A DNA stretch of 64,000 nt from Nectonema munidae (lineage: Eukaryota; Nematomorpha; Nectonematoida; Nectonematidae): NCBI GenBank assembly GCA_030549495.1, contig JAUIRK010000681.1, positions 1 to 64,000 of the forward strand, read 5' to 3'. The notes below the pieces were generated by a model. That model did not search any database. It was given only the letters and a program-made list of their open reading frames with translations, and was not told the origin of the DNA. How positions within the stretch are numbered: the first letter of the stretch is position 1; every line of letters starts with the position of its first letter. This document shows, piece after piece, positions 44,904-57,829 of the stretch. The translations under genes were made by a program, and so were the position numbers.

Positions 44904-46740
44904 CAGTGAAATCTTTGCAAATCGGCCTTTGTAAGAGAACAGGATATTTGTCCATACCAGCCGATCCGAATTGTAGTGATACGCTAAAACCGGCCTATCT
45001 CTCGGACACAAAGAGTAAAACTGTACTGTCCCAATCGAAATTTTAGCTTAAAGGGTGGTGACTAAATAACAATTCGCTTTGGTAAATTGATTTAAATAGG
45101 GTGCCAAAAGTCTTCATGTTTTTAAATAAATACACGTTTTTAAGGCTCACAGGTTTATCTGTTCATTGTAACGATTCGCCCCTTTTATTTTCTCGTCATC
45201 TTATAAAACAGTGTTTATTCTTACTCAATTTTCATTTTATTTTGATGCATGCATTATTCATCACTTTTAGATATTTAGATATTTAAAAGTAACATTCAAG
45301 AAATAACAGAAAGAAAACTTCTATAAAAGCTATCAATGATTCCGTCACATCAGACAACACTGAATATGTCTAAAGTGTTTAAACAGGCCCGCTCCTCCAA
45401 GTAAACGTTCACGCTGTGAGCTTAATCTCAAGCCCAAAGTTCACCTTATAAATGATTCTAGATTCACAGCAAACGCGATGCAAAATTTCTGAGTGAAAAG
45501 TACGGCACTAGTACTGTTTTGGACGTACTGGAAAAATCTGGCACTTATCTGCAACTATACCGCGAGAATGCTAATAAAAATGCTTTGATAACTTAAACAA
45601 GTTGACATGGGAATGGCTCCAAGTAGCACGAGCTCAAAATTTCCCTCTCTCTGGTCTCATACTAGAGGCCGAAGCAACACGATTTGCCAAAAATCTGGAG
45701 CGCACTGACTTTAGATCATGTTATTCCATCAAATCATATGCAATCTGAGGCGAAAACCTGATGTTGAAAAGTGACGAGAGTGGGGTGAAAATATCAAAAT
45801 AACGCGTAACTGTCATGTTTGCATGCAGTGCATCTGGTGAAAAGTTGAAACCCTTCGTGATAGGCTAATCAAAACAACCATGTTATTTCAAAATCATCAA
45901 AATAAACGATCTTCTAGGGACTTATGCTTCTAATCGCAAGGCTTGGATGACTTCATAACTCTTTCTACACATCAGAAAAAACTGTAGCTAATAAAAAATC
46001 CTGGACAACGCTACTTCGCAAACTCCTGATATACAACTCAGCAATGTCAGCCTGTTAACACACCAAGTGTTGTTAAACAGATTGATCAGGATATAATACG
46101 GGAATTCAAGCTCCGATACCGCAAACTGTTGATGACAGACATATTAGCTAAAATGGACATAGACATCAGAGCTGCCCGAATATCAAAATCTGTTACTATT
46201 CTTGGTGTTATCAAATGGATTGACACTGACTGGCAAAAGACGGAAAATTCAACAAGCACAAGTTGTTTCAAACGGTGTGTTCACCATGCTCACTGTTCGG
46301 GTGAAAACAGCTCACGACGAAGATGATCTTCCGTTATCTGCTCTCATTCCTCAAATCTCCAAGTCCGCTATCACAGTTGACGATTTCATCGATATAGATA
46401 AGACCGCTAACATTGAAGACACATCTGGATGGGAGTCTGCACTAGTGGAAGAGTATTTGCAGGCTAACAAGGTCAATAGTGGTAGTGATGAAGAGGACAC
46501 CATTGAACCACCAAAGAAAAAAATCGGTCGCATCAACGTCCGTGATATGCTCCTGGAAATCAACAACTTCGCATTTGTCGAAGATCCATCCATGCTTCCA
46601 AAATTGTGTCATTTATCACTAAAAACTATTTGACTATTGTTAAGAAGTCTGTTGCTTCCAAACAAGTGTTCATCAAAGACTTTTTCCATTCTTAAAAGCT
46701 GAAATTTATTTGGAGCGTGGTGCATTTCTTGAACAGATGC
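44904..46740 (+). mobile_element. Tigger/pogo transposon relic
   Basis: After a TA at 44902 the sequence starts CAGTGAAATCTTTGCAAATC, a Tigger-type end. Downstream come PSKRSRCELNLKPKVHLIND (first HTH), WEWLQVARAQNFPLSGLILE followed by AEATRFAKNL (CENP-B-type HTH), GEKLKPFVIG and NRKAWMT (DDE region), and the tail KTAHDEDDLPLSALIPQ and LLEINNFAF. The C-terminal 143-residue frame (46202-46633) is open, but the rest is cut by stops and frame changes. The far terminal repeat was not found; the element runs into a tRNA-like repeat at 46793. Confidence 0.88.
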
Positions 46741-46792
46741 TCTTCCTGACGTTAACCGGATGGAATCAGATTAAACAACAAGAAATTCTATT

Positions 46793-46868
46793 TCGGGTAC
46801 ATCAGGAATTGAACCCAAACATTTAGAATTAAATAGCTGCGGTTTAACCACCATGCCACCGGCACCCT
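46793..46868 (-). repeat. tRNA-like SINE head
   Basis: On the minus strand it reads GGTGCCGGTGGCATGGTGGT, then TAAACCGC and later GGGTTCAATTCCTGATGTAC with CCG. The A-box-like TGGCATGGTGGTTAA and the good B box GGTTCAATTCC are at nearly tRNA spacing. No intact cloverleaf was found by eye, so SINE or pseudo-tRNA is preferred. Confidence 0.55.
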
Positions 46869-48094
46869 GATGTCGTCTATTATTAACTTTGGTTTTTGGA
46901 ACAAATGCTCCTATTTCTAACATTTTATTTGTTAAATGCTTATTTTCTTTGGCAATCAATTTACACATGAAAAAACTGGAAAATTGGTTGAGTCTTCAAA
47001 ACGGACATTATAGACCGAAAATAACTTTAAAAGCTTCATAATCAACCGACATGAATTTTAGATGTTCTGAAATACTTTTTCGGGATGCTTAAATTGATCA
47101 GATAAAACAAGGACAATTCTATAAAACAGTGTTCTCTGGTAGCACTAAGGAAATCAGAAGACAATAAATTGCGCTATTTTGGTGTTTATCCGTTGCAACA
47201 ACGTAAGGAATCATTATTAAAATTGATCAAATAAGTAATATTGATAGATTATAGGGTTGAGACAGCCAGTTAGAAGTTTGTGATAATTCATAAGTAATGG
47301 TTCTAATTCCGAAATTCTACATTTTATTTAACGGTAAAGATATACGATTTTCCAATCATAAAATAAAATGGTGTATATTATTATTAAGTAATGTAAAATA
47401 ATTTTAATAAATATATATATTCTTTATTGTTATAAAAAGTTTACGTTTATAGCATTCCTCAATGGATGGTATTCAATTTGGCTATGTCCAAGTTCCACAT
47501 GGCTTTTGGTTCAGGGACAATTCGGCCTCAAGGCAATATCATATCAATATATTTAGAGGCTGAATTGCCTGGCCTAGAAGGCGAATTGTCTTAAAGCCAA
47601 ATTAACCTGTTTCCTTTCTTCTGAATCAGACTTAGTTTTTAAACCAATTATTGAATTTAGATTTCAAATAACTTTAGAAAAACTTTGAATTTGAGAGATG
47701 TATTTTTAAGGGAAGATAACTTTTTGTGAATGAAATTTATTTCATTATGGATAAGTATGCCAGGTTTTTGAAGGATTCTGGTAGAATTTGGGGAGTTTGG
47801 AGAATTTAGAAAAACTACATAATATTAAGGTAATCTATTATAGATAAGATTGTTTTGTACGGAGAAGGTTTGAATAATGTAATAAACTCCCAATGAACAA
47901 TAAAGGAAATAAATAAAAAAAATACTAATTCGATAAGTACAAAATAGTGGCCAAAAAACTCGGTCTTAGAAAATGGGGTCTGAATTCATACGTGTGCTAG
48001 AATTTCCCTTCAGTATTTTACACTTCGATTCTGTCATAGCACTTCTGGCTTCTACTTTTGCTGATTTAGAAGAATGATTGTTGATCTTTTAAAG
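46869..48094. other. Unassigned AT-rich stretch with GGACAATTCGGCC repeats
   Basis: Words such as GGACAATTCGGCCTC, GGCTGAATTGCC and GGCGAATTGTC recur at 47505-47600. Similar words recur at 48751-48805 (GGACAATTCAACC, GGACAATTTGGCC). They may be the ends of a short transposon family with subterminal repeats. Nothing else was recognised. Confidence 0.4.
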
Positions 48095-48389
48095 CAGGCT
48101 TCTTTAATCTAGGACTCATTATGGGCAATTAGAAAAATGATTTAGGCCCCATTACTTTTCATCAGACTTTAAAGATTAAACGTTTTTGAGTTCAAGGAAA
48201 ACAACAACAAATATCTCACAATTATACTTACATTTGAATATATTTTGACATCGATTACAAGAAAGTAAACTACTGTGCTCGTTTTAGTTTTGTATATTGT
48301 ATTGTTTTGTCCTTAAATAAAATTTAAGGGCCTAGAGTTCATTTCAATTTAATTTTGAACCCGCATCAAAAAAAGGTTGAAGAACCGTG
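48095..48389. mobile_element. Short hAT-type non-autonomous element with target duplication
   Basis: The left end is CAGGCTTCTTTAATCTAGGA. The right end in inverse is CACGGTTCTTCAACCTTTTT. TTTTAAAG (48087-48094) and TTTTAAAC (48390-48397) form the 8-bp duplication with one mismatch. 295 bp, non-coding. Confidence 0.78.
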
Positions 48390-49849
48390 TTTTAAACAAT
48401 CACACATTATTCCTCCTGGGATTTATTTTCCACGATTGGAAGTCCCTTAAAACACATAAATGTATAATACACTTTCTCATAGTCCAGGAATCATTAAAAT
48501 CAGTTTTGCCCCCCCCCCCCCACCTACTTAGAGTTTGAGGACTGGACTGATCTGAGTTAACTATTGTTTAGTAAAACAGTAGTTTACAACTAAGGAGATG
48601 GTTAGTTCGTTAGTGAGGCAAATTCTATACTTAATTAAAATATTAGTAAGTTTAGTAAGCGATTAATTGGGCGATAAATGTTAGATAGGGGCTTCTTTTT
48701 ATTAACTGCTACTGATAGTGGGCGCATATCGATTCAGAGACATTCGGTCACTGGACAATTCAACCTTAAGAAAATTCGCCCTTTGGACAATTTGGCCTCT
48801 AAACATTTGTTAATGATTTAAACTCAAAAATTGTTGAGCTATGCATTAATTTTTTATATAAGTTCTTAAAATCTTTCTTCATAAAAAAAGTTCTTAGAAT
48901 CACTTTAAAAACGAAATTATTGTGATGAATGCGTTAATTCCATGAAGTGAAGGTGGCATTGAAAATAAGGAACTAAGAGCTGAAACTTCGTGCCAGGCCC
49001 AACTTATTAGGCGATCCTAATATTCTTGAGCCTGTAACAGAGTTTAAGTCTTGTTTCATTCGAAAAAATGGGTCACTTCCCTTTGTCAAAAATTTGGCGT
49101 GTGCGCACCTACAACTCATATATAACACGCATGAACAAATAATAAGCAATGAAACCCAATATCAGACATTACTATGTCAATTGGACGTTCGGGTTTGTAG
49201 GAATTTTTTCAATTTTACACCTTGTCTTTTGTCGTTCAGTCTTAAAGCTTATTCTATCTACATAGTACTATTACCATGCCAGGCCTCCGCCTCTGGAATT
49301 TGCCCTCCCCATCTCCTCTCCACACTAGAACACCGTTGAGACAAACTTATACGCTTTCTTATACATTAGCCTCCCTAGAATCAGAATGTATTCAGAGTAG
49401 TGTATTGCTTTTCCCTTTTTTCCGAGATCTCTTACTAATTTTTGCTACCGAGATTGGCTTCCCTGGATTTATCAATTTTTCATTTGATTGTTTAAAAGTA
49501 AAATTTATTATTTGATATATTTTGTTTTTATCATAAAAATATATTAAATCGAAATAGTTTTATGCATTTTTTTAAAACAGATTTAGAAATAGTTCATAGT
49601 ATTTGTCTTAACTAATTCTTTACCTCAAAAATATATATATTTCTATCTAAAAATAGGCTTAATCAAAACTAATATTTGGCGCCAATCAAAAATGTCTGTT
49701 TCCTTAAATAAGCAATCAGAATTTATTCTACGTTAACTTTTAGTCGAGTGAGTATAAAGATCATCTTAAGATCTTTCAGATTGATATTCATTTATTTAGA
49801 TACTTTATAATAATAAATATTTTTTTTATTGGAAATTAACTTTTTTATT
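48390..49849. other. Unassigned stretch
   Basis: AT-rich, with a poly-C run near 48509-48521 and the GGACAATT words noted above. Frames at 49094-49515 contain a LRLWNLP word that faintly recalls non-LTR reverse-transcriptase C-termini, but not enough to name. Confidence 0.35.
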
Positions 49850-51250
49850 CCTTACTGGGCCTTTTGCCCAGGCTTTGGGTTTTCTCCTTTTTAATTTTTT
49901 TTTAATAAAGCTGCTCAAATCCTTGATGTTTTTGTTCGTTTGTTGTTTCCTGTTTTTTATACAAAAATAAAACTTTTAGAATTAACCCCAAAAAGGTTTG
50001 TTTTAGTACGCCATATAAAATAAATGCTTCGACCCAACGTTTACCTTAAGATTACATCAAGAAAATTTTAAATTCTCTATTTTTTGTTAAATTATTTCAA
50101 CAAACCCTCTATGAAAAGGCTTTAATCATAGATTATTTTGTTTTTTCAAATATATAAAAAATACAACTCACTAAAAATACATAAATAATTACTGGTTTCC
50201 CTTAAATTCAATCCCTCCCCCCACAACAAAAAATCCCGTTGGTGGTCCAACTCAAAACCCAAAAGTATATTTCGGAGTAGTAATGCTTTGTCTATCCTTT
50301 TCGAAAGTGGAGGTTTTAAGTTTCTTCCTCCTCTTGAACCGTCTCTGATCTTACCTCTAATTACCCAGCTTTATTAAGCTATCAGAATTTGTAAAATCCC
50401 CCACTCAGAAGCTTTACGTATTTCTGCCTGTTAAAAACTCCCCCGTTTAACCTTTATCTAGGTTTGTTTTCGGCCCAAGTTTTGGGTGTTGCATAAATAG
50501 TTGTTTTTTAGATGTTTTCTATATAATACGTTTCGTCAAATCTCCAATCTTCAAACCCCTTTAAGCTCTACTCTTACCTCAGTTGTTTGGCCCAATTACC
50601 ATAAACCCAAATGGAATTTTCTTTTTACTATTTGGGTTTAAAATTCCCTTCCCAAACCCTTCAAAGCAAAAAAAACTATTTCATTGGTTTTAGGTCTATG
50701 CCATTGTACTAGTGGTGACATTTTTGAAGTTTTCGAGAAAATTTGAGTTCTTATCGGGCTATTTATCTGAACTTTTGGTTCTTGAACAAACTATAAAGGT
50801 ACGATAAGAATGAATACTCTCTACTGTTGTTTTTAAAAGGGTTCCTTTTCAGAAAAAGTTTTGACCAATCTGTCTTTAGCCCAATGAAAGAATACGCATT
50901 CTACAATTTCCTTAAACTTTCTATAAACTTTGAGGTTCTCCAACAAACAATTTGGACTTCTACAAAAAAACATTTAACTAAATAATGTTTTCTAATAGAA
51001 ATTACTTGTGTTTTCTTCCATTCTTTCTTTTGTGCAGACAAAAATATGGTTCAAAAGAGATTCAGGAAAAAAGATTAAAAATTTTCAAAGGTCTTTCAAA
51101 TTTTTTGCCGTATCTTTTGGACCTGGTCTACTTGAGATGATATTAGTTGATGATCTTCTTCCACAAATTCTCTCGGTTCCCAAAAAAATTGGGTTCCATC
51201 TGGTGCTACAAGGGACACATCTTCGCAAAGAGGTTTTTCATCGTTAATTT
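49850..51250. other. Segment of unusual composition (pyrimidine-rich plus strand)
   Basis: Unlike its surroundings, the plus strand is rich in C and T and poor in G, with many CCC and AACCC words, and has few frames. It ends with an open frame at 51008-51247 preceded by a good acceptor-like TTCTTTTGTGCAG. No homology is recognised. Confidence 0.4.
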
Positions 51251-52380
51251 TTCCCTTGTATCAACTAATTTTGAATTTCATATTCATATTTGAAAAAAAG
51301 TAAAAATTTCTCCTTCATCACTATTGTATAAAAATTGAGGGTTATAAAATTTTGGAAGTATTAGAATAAATAGTTGTAGAAATGAAGAATTATTACATAC
51401 AAATAATAAGAGAAAGTTTTGTGTATCTATAGGATTCTTCACTATTATTATGAAGGATTTTTCAATTGTGGTGGAAAAAGTAAAAATTGCAATTATATAT
51501 GGTCGTGTAGTAATGGAATTGGTCCTCTAGGATGGATTCTCGATAAAAATAATATAAGTAAGAGTTTTTGTGTTTGAAATATATTTTGATTTATTTTGGT
51601 TGTATGATGTGTCTTTTATTCAGATAATAATGAAATTAATAAGGAGTATTCTCTTCATTTTTTATTCAAGTAGAATGGTTTAAATATCTAAAATATCTAA
51701 TTTTTTATTTTTTATTTTATAAAATATTTTTGGAAAATAAATTTATAAAAAAAATTTTAATATATATAAATTTTTAAAAATATAATATACGTTTGTTTGT
51801 TTTGTTACTTTTTTTTTGTAAATAAAAAATATTATAGTTCTTCTTTTTAATTTTTTATATATAATATTTTGATATGGAAAAAATTTATGAAAATAAAGTG
51901 TTGAATATTGAAAATATAGTTTTTTACAAAATACATATTCGTAGTTGTTTGTTTGTTATTAGCTATAATGAAAGATTATAATACAAAAAGAAATAATAAA
52001 ACTTGATTTTGAATATGTGTTTAAAAATAATCTTCAGAAAAATTTAAATTTGAAATATAAATTTATATTTTTATATTGTTTAAGGTTAAATAAGTTTTTA
52101 TAAAAAATATTATTTTAGATGGTTAAATTTAAATTTTATAAATTATATAAATATTTTATGTGGTGAAAATTTATATTTTTTTATCTAAAAATTAAAAAAA
52201 AAAATAAGTTAGATATGATAATATTTTATGAAAAGAGATAAATATTAAAAAAAACTCAGGAATCTCACATTTTTTATTGCTAAAATTTTTGAAGAAAGAT
52301 AAAAAAAAATAATTTTCCAGTAAATTTCTGTGAAAGCAAAAAAGACAAAAATTCGGGAACACTAGTTAAGAAGTTCATAG
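51251..52380. other. Extremely AT-rich stretch, nothing recognised
   Basis: Mostly A/T with long poly-T and poly-A runs and no significant frame. The low G+C is more extreme than elsewhere in the window. Confidence 0.5.
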
Positions 52381-52559
52381 AAGGTAAAGCAAGTCAAAAA
52401 ATAGTTGTTCGAAATTTAGGTGCGAATAATTTATGGCAGTATACATCACCACTTCACAAGTCAGAAAGCACTTTTTTCTTCATCATCACAATTATTGGCA
52501 TCGCCATCACGCGAAAATCTTATTACATGCGATCCAGTGAGCGGTAAAACAAACGAGAA

Positions 52560-52760
52560 AATGCGTATAAACTTTTTATCTTGATAAAATAAATCACACC
52601 ACTCTCTCCAATCAATTGTGCAGTCAGTCAGCAGCGTACGAATAGAAGCCAGCCTTGAAAAAAGCTGCTAATTATAATAAAAAAAAGTAATTTTTGTGTA
52701 AATAAGTCGTGTGCGTGCACTCTTCTCATATGTTGGAGACAACTTTTTGCTAATTAACAC
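52560..52760 (+). promoter_or_regulatory. Possible core promoter and noncoding first exon
   Basis: GTATAAAC at about 52565 and GATAAAATAAA at about 52583 precede TGTGCAGTCAGTCAGCAGCG at about 52618, which contains the arthropod-type initiator TCAGT. The following sequence is less AT-rich than its surroundings. If real, the gene would run rightward with its coding exons beyond what I could identify. This is inference from short motifs. Confidence 0.25.
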
Positions 52761-55700
52761 TTCTTAATAATTCTATTCGTGTTCACATTTATTCACAAGA
52801 TTGATTTTCAAAATTGAAACATGCATTTAACCTAATTAAGACGATGTAAACTTTATTTTATTAAAAAAGCATTTACAAGCTTCATATTTCTACAATTAAT
52901 AGATTTTTCCATGCATATTTTGAGGTAAAAAAAGTTCATAAGTTCGATCTGAAAATTTATAATCATTTTTAATGAGTTCCTTGAATTTTAATTTTAAAAA
53001 TATATTCAATTAAAAAGATCAAATAAAATTTAGTTCGCTCAAGACGAACAGGCTTATCCTAGTATGATTAATTTTAAAAACTTTTTTCAAATTATTCACA
53101 TTTTAATTAATTTTTTTAGACACTTTATGATAAAAAAAAATTACATTATTACTTGACTCAAAATTTTTATTTTAACCAAAGATATAAAATAGAAAATTCC
53201 AAAGGTAACCAAAAAATAATAAGTTCTTTTAAAAATAATGGTAAAAAATCTTGAAAGTAAAATAAGAATGAAATTATTTATTGTAAAATGTTTTTAATCA
53301 CATGCATTCGAGTGGTGTATGTTTCTTAGCTTAAAGGGTTAATGAGTACTCATTTATTATATGACGAAACGTTTACTCTTTTCCACAAACCATTTTGAAA
53401 GAATCAATATTTAAACTTATTATTCTCAGAATTACTAAATTAAAACTTTACACATTTTGACATGATTGTAAAAATAATTTCCTTAGAAAATTAAAGAAAG
53501 AAGTTCTTCTCTTGCTCGAATATATTGGAAGCAGAAAAAGAGAATATAATAAGGAGTTTCGATTTCGTTGGAATTATATAGAAATATTTGGCTTGCTAAA
53601 TTTAGATTCAGTAAAAGTAGGACTTACACTCACAGGCGCATTAACCAGAAAATCATCTGCCTAGTGATCGTGGTGGAATGAATTTCGTTTTAAACCAAAT
53701 TTATAGAATGATATTTTGGTTATGTATAGCTTTAAGAAAGGAAGATTGTGAGAATTGGATGAATTGTAGTCTAAGATATAGGGTGTTATTTGAATAGAGG
53801 TGCAAATATTTCAACCAGAAAGCAGTTTACATGTTCGTGATTCATTAGTGTTTGTTTTGCGAAACGGCCTAATTTGGCTAGGCACCAATATAACTCAAGT
53901 TTAGAGTAAGATAACAAGAATTTACGTTTAGAAGCAAAAATATGGGTCAACCATGAAATGTTTAAGTAAAAAGACGTAATCGTGTAGTTTTAAGAAGTTT
54001 TGATTTCAGATTATATAATTGAATGCATTTAAAAGAGCGGAACATTCACGGCTGAATATAATGTGTAGGAAGAAGGATGTTTAAAAAGCACATAAGTATA
54101 TGAAGATCTATAACTGTTTTTTGAGCTATCTAAAAAGATTCCTAGGAAATATTTAGCTAAATGTAATGTGGAGTTATTTTGAGATAGTCCATTAAAACTG
54201 TTTTGAAGCTAAACGGGTATTGGTAAGGACTTAAGGAGATATAAAATATTGGGAAATTGATTTCGGGTTAAATGCAGAGGGATTGTTGCGAGTGGACATT
54301 GGCTGTACGAGTAATAAAATTTAGAAAGATTAAGAAGGTAAGAGTGAAGTCCTGTCGAGTAAATAGGATTGTTGATGTGAAATAACTTAGATCCGAGTCT
54401 TAAAGGCAAATTCATAATAAAAAAAGGTCTCCATAAGAATAACAAAAAATATTGTAAGAAAAATTAAGAACAAACAGATCAAATACAATTAAAATTATTT
54501 TTAAAATATTATATATATTATAGAAAAAAACAATAACAGTTTTCAATACTATAAATGAGAACATATTTTTAATATTTAATTATTTTAAACTTTTTTGAAA
54601 TTTGGTGACTTTGTCATCTTAATATAATCAAAATTTGAACTTATATTCGATTTATCAAGGAAGTTAGAGTAGGTCGAACATATTTTCACAAAATGGAAAA
54701 ATCCATTTTCAAAACCAGGAAATCTAGAATAGAAAATCTATGTTCAATAATATAATTAAATTAATTTTATGTTATACGTATAAAAGAATATACAAAAAAA
54801 ACTTTATAAGATTTTTTATCACTTGAAAACTTATTGTCACTACTTTATAAAAATATAAGAAATGACGTGAAATCGGCATTTATATGAAACATCAAGAGTC
54901 TAAGATCTGAATAAAAAAGACATAAAAATAGTACTTCAACTTATATGCAGGTCAGTGAAAAATTTAACAAAACAAGCTAGTTCAAGCCCAATGTTGGTTA
55001 CTTAGATAAGCAAAGCAAACATAAAAAAGATGCCTGCTTCAAACATATGCATTTCCTGAATAGCAAGTAGAAATCTATATGACATAAATCATGGTTATCT
55101 CGTCATGCTTATTATGAATCCTACAGTCGTTGAAGACTAGTTGGTGAGATCATCCCAGTGTAATTTGATTAAATTGGGAAAATAAATGGTTTATGGACAC
55201 GAAGATACCAAACATTAAAACTTCAAAAGGATCAACAGATTGACCCTGATATCGTGCATGATTCAAGAAGCCCGAGATCTCTAATGCAATAGATGGAATA
55301 AGAGATATAATTTTATAATAAATGATTAAATTACATAAATATTTAAGATTTAATTGTTCAAAAAGTGTTTTCTAATTATGAATTTAGAGATCGATCCTAC
55401 TCTAGTAAAAGCACGTCAATATAGAAATATAAGTTGTTTGAACTTTTAATACATTAGAAAACAAGTAAATTTATAAAAAAAAACAATTTTTCAAAAAAAT
55501 GATGTGTAGATATTTAATAAAAACATACAAAAATTAAAATACATACTTTTACTCTACCGCAAAAAAACAAGAGCAAAAGATGAACGAAAAAATATTTTAA
55601 ATTAACATTAATTTATTTTTGATTTAAATTTTAATGAAAAAACTATAACCTTAACTTTGTGTATAGAAATTTTTAAGATTTTTTGAGATTTTAATTCAAA

Positions 55701-56459
55701 TAATTTTTTTTTATTTAACAAAAAGATTATATGTATTTGAAAAAATTGTGGAGCTCTGATAATAATATATGAAATAATAAGAATATTGTTTTTTCATGTG
55801 TATAATGTGTACATTGATGTGTCTCAAAAAAAGTAAATATGAATTATGTGGATGAACAATTTAGTGTATTACAGATAAGTAATGGCTGTGTGAGGAGTCT
55901 ATTTTCTATTAAACAATTTTCGCTTAACTTTACGAATCCTTTCTTTTAAAAAATTTTTCACTTTTCAAATACGAGATACAGGCAAACGCACATTACCCGC
56001 CAAATATTACAATGAACATTACATTGATCACATATTGCAAAATCTTTTTATTTCTTTACGGACACGCTTAATTAAACTTTATCTCTAATTATGAAGAATG
56101 GTAGTTATTCTTAACTATAAAACTAAGCTAGGTGAACCATTGGCAAATCATTCCGTGAGCGAACATTTGCCTACAGACATTTTACCGAATGGAGATTTAG
56201 CCGAGTGACATTTAGCCAAAAGTACATTTGATCTAAAGAACATTTGGTCGAAGGGACATTAAGCCGAATTGAAATTTTACCGAAAAAGTATATATAATTT
56301 GACGATTTTTCTTACACAAAAGACGTTTTACCCAAATATACTCAAACAGATCAAAACAAATTTAAATATACATAAAAGAATTATTCTCAGCATAAAACTT
56401 ACATAAATAAAATTAAGGAATAATGCTGAAGCTTGGAAAAGAAGTTGAATGTTATCACT
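52761..56459. other. Unassigned AT-rich stretch
   Basis: No host exon was found. 53500-54480 is purine-rich on the plus strand; its minus-strand frame at 54209-54445 is unrecognised. Near 56165-56290 the words ACATTTGCC, ACATTTTACCGAA, ACATTTAGCC and ACATTAAGCCGAA repeat at short spacing, like the subterminal repeats of a small transposon. Confidence 0.35.
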
Positions 56460-57590
56460 AAGTATGTATTGCCCATATTATTCATCTTTCTGTATATGAT
56501 GTTTTGTACTCAAAAAATAACGTAGCCTTTAAATACAAATATTCTGAAAGTGTGTCTGATATAGAATCTGAAAATGAGGAAGTTTTTAGCGATACCGAAA
56601 ATACTGGACTTAAATAAAAACCTGGAAACTGTAACAATCTTTGCTTAAAATCTAGCTTTTTTAGAGTAATTTTTAAAGTACGATCCATATGTAAAATTTT
56701 TCGCAAATCATCTTTGTTAAATGATAAACTAACGATTTTGTGAAGTTAGAAAATAAAGGAAAATAATTTAAGTTAAAACTGGATTTCAAAACAAGATGGA
56801 ATAGTCTTCTTCGTATGATTCAACGTTTTTTGTTTTTAAAAAGTTCTTTCAAGAAGTATTGTTCTCCTTCTGAGATTGTTTATGAGCAAGAATGGAACAT
56901 TTTGAAAAAACTTATTGTTTTTGCAACCTTTAGAAACAGTTTTGAATGTTGTATGCTCTCAAGACGCAAATATTCAAACAGATATTTTAATAAAAATTAG
57001 AAGATAATAAAAATAAATTTCTTGTAATTTGAAAGAAAGACTTTGTGAAACGTATTTTTCTAAAAGTAACATAGAATTGTTATCTTCAATGAAATACTTG
57101 ATCAACTTTGAAGAATATAAAAAGGATATATATGATAGCAGTAAAAATTTTCTATTGGATTGTATAACCAACTTTTTCATAATCAAACAAGTTGTCACAG
57201 TCAAAGTAAAGTTCTTGAACCTGCAGATACAAAAAAAATAAAATATCACTAAAACGTTCTGCAGAAGATCAAATACTTGAAGAATTTTATAGAGGTGAAA
57301 CAAATGGAATCTTCAGTTTGAAAGAAAATTCAAACTCAAAAAACTTGAGTAATAAATTTTAAATATATGAGGCAAGTTCTGAACTGCAGAGATTATAACC
57401 AATAAGTGTTGAAAGTAAACGATCTTTTTCCGCTGCTGATTTTTTATATCAAAATTACGTGTAAATTTATCCGAATATCGTTAAATTCTTTCTGTTTTTT
57501 AAGAAGATTTTTCAGAACCAGAAAAAAACAGTTAAACAAAAAAGGATAATTTTGTTTTTTATTTCTTAAATAAATTTGATTTAGTTTTTA
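56460..57590 (+). mobile_element. hAT transposase relic
   Basis: Transposase blocks appear in order but in shifting frames: VRSICKIFRKSSLLNDKL, TRWNSLLRMIQRFLFLKSSF (the strong hAT TRWNS motif), YEQEWNILKKL, SSMKYLINFEEY, and the C-terminal dimerisation block PISVESKRSFSAADFLYQNY. This order is that of hAT transposases. Stops and frame changes are frequent. Terminal repeats were not located. Confidence 0.85.
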
Positions 57591-57829
57591 ACTTTTTTAA
57601 TTGAAATTATTTGTATATAGTTTAATTTTAATTATAAACATAGTTCAAACAGTTTTCATTAATAAATTATGATAAAATCTTCAAAATAGGTTTTTAATAA
57701 TTACTTTAAAAATAAAATCTGTTTTGAAAACATTGTTATTTTTCAACTCTACTTTCCATATTATCGCTTTGGAAATTTTTATTTGGAAAACCACCTCATG
57801 TTTGAGTGCAGCAAGAGTTTTTCAAATTG

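Noticed and set aside
49276-49515. LRLWNLP word, like the C-terminus of a non-LTR reverse transcriptase
   Set aside because: No other reverse-transcriptase block nearby; similarity is a few residues.
51008-51247. KIWF word after a good acceptor, like a homeodomain recognition helix
   Set aside because: The residues after KIWF do not match the invariant WFxNR pattern and nothing before it resembles a homeodomain.
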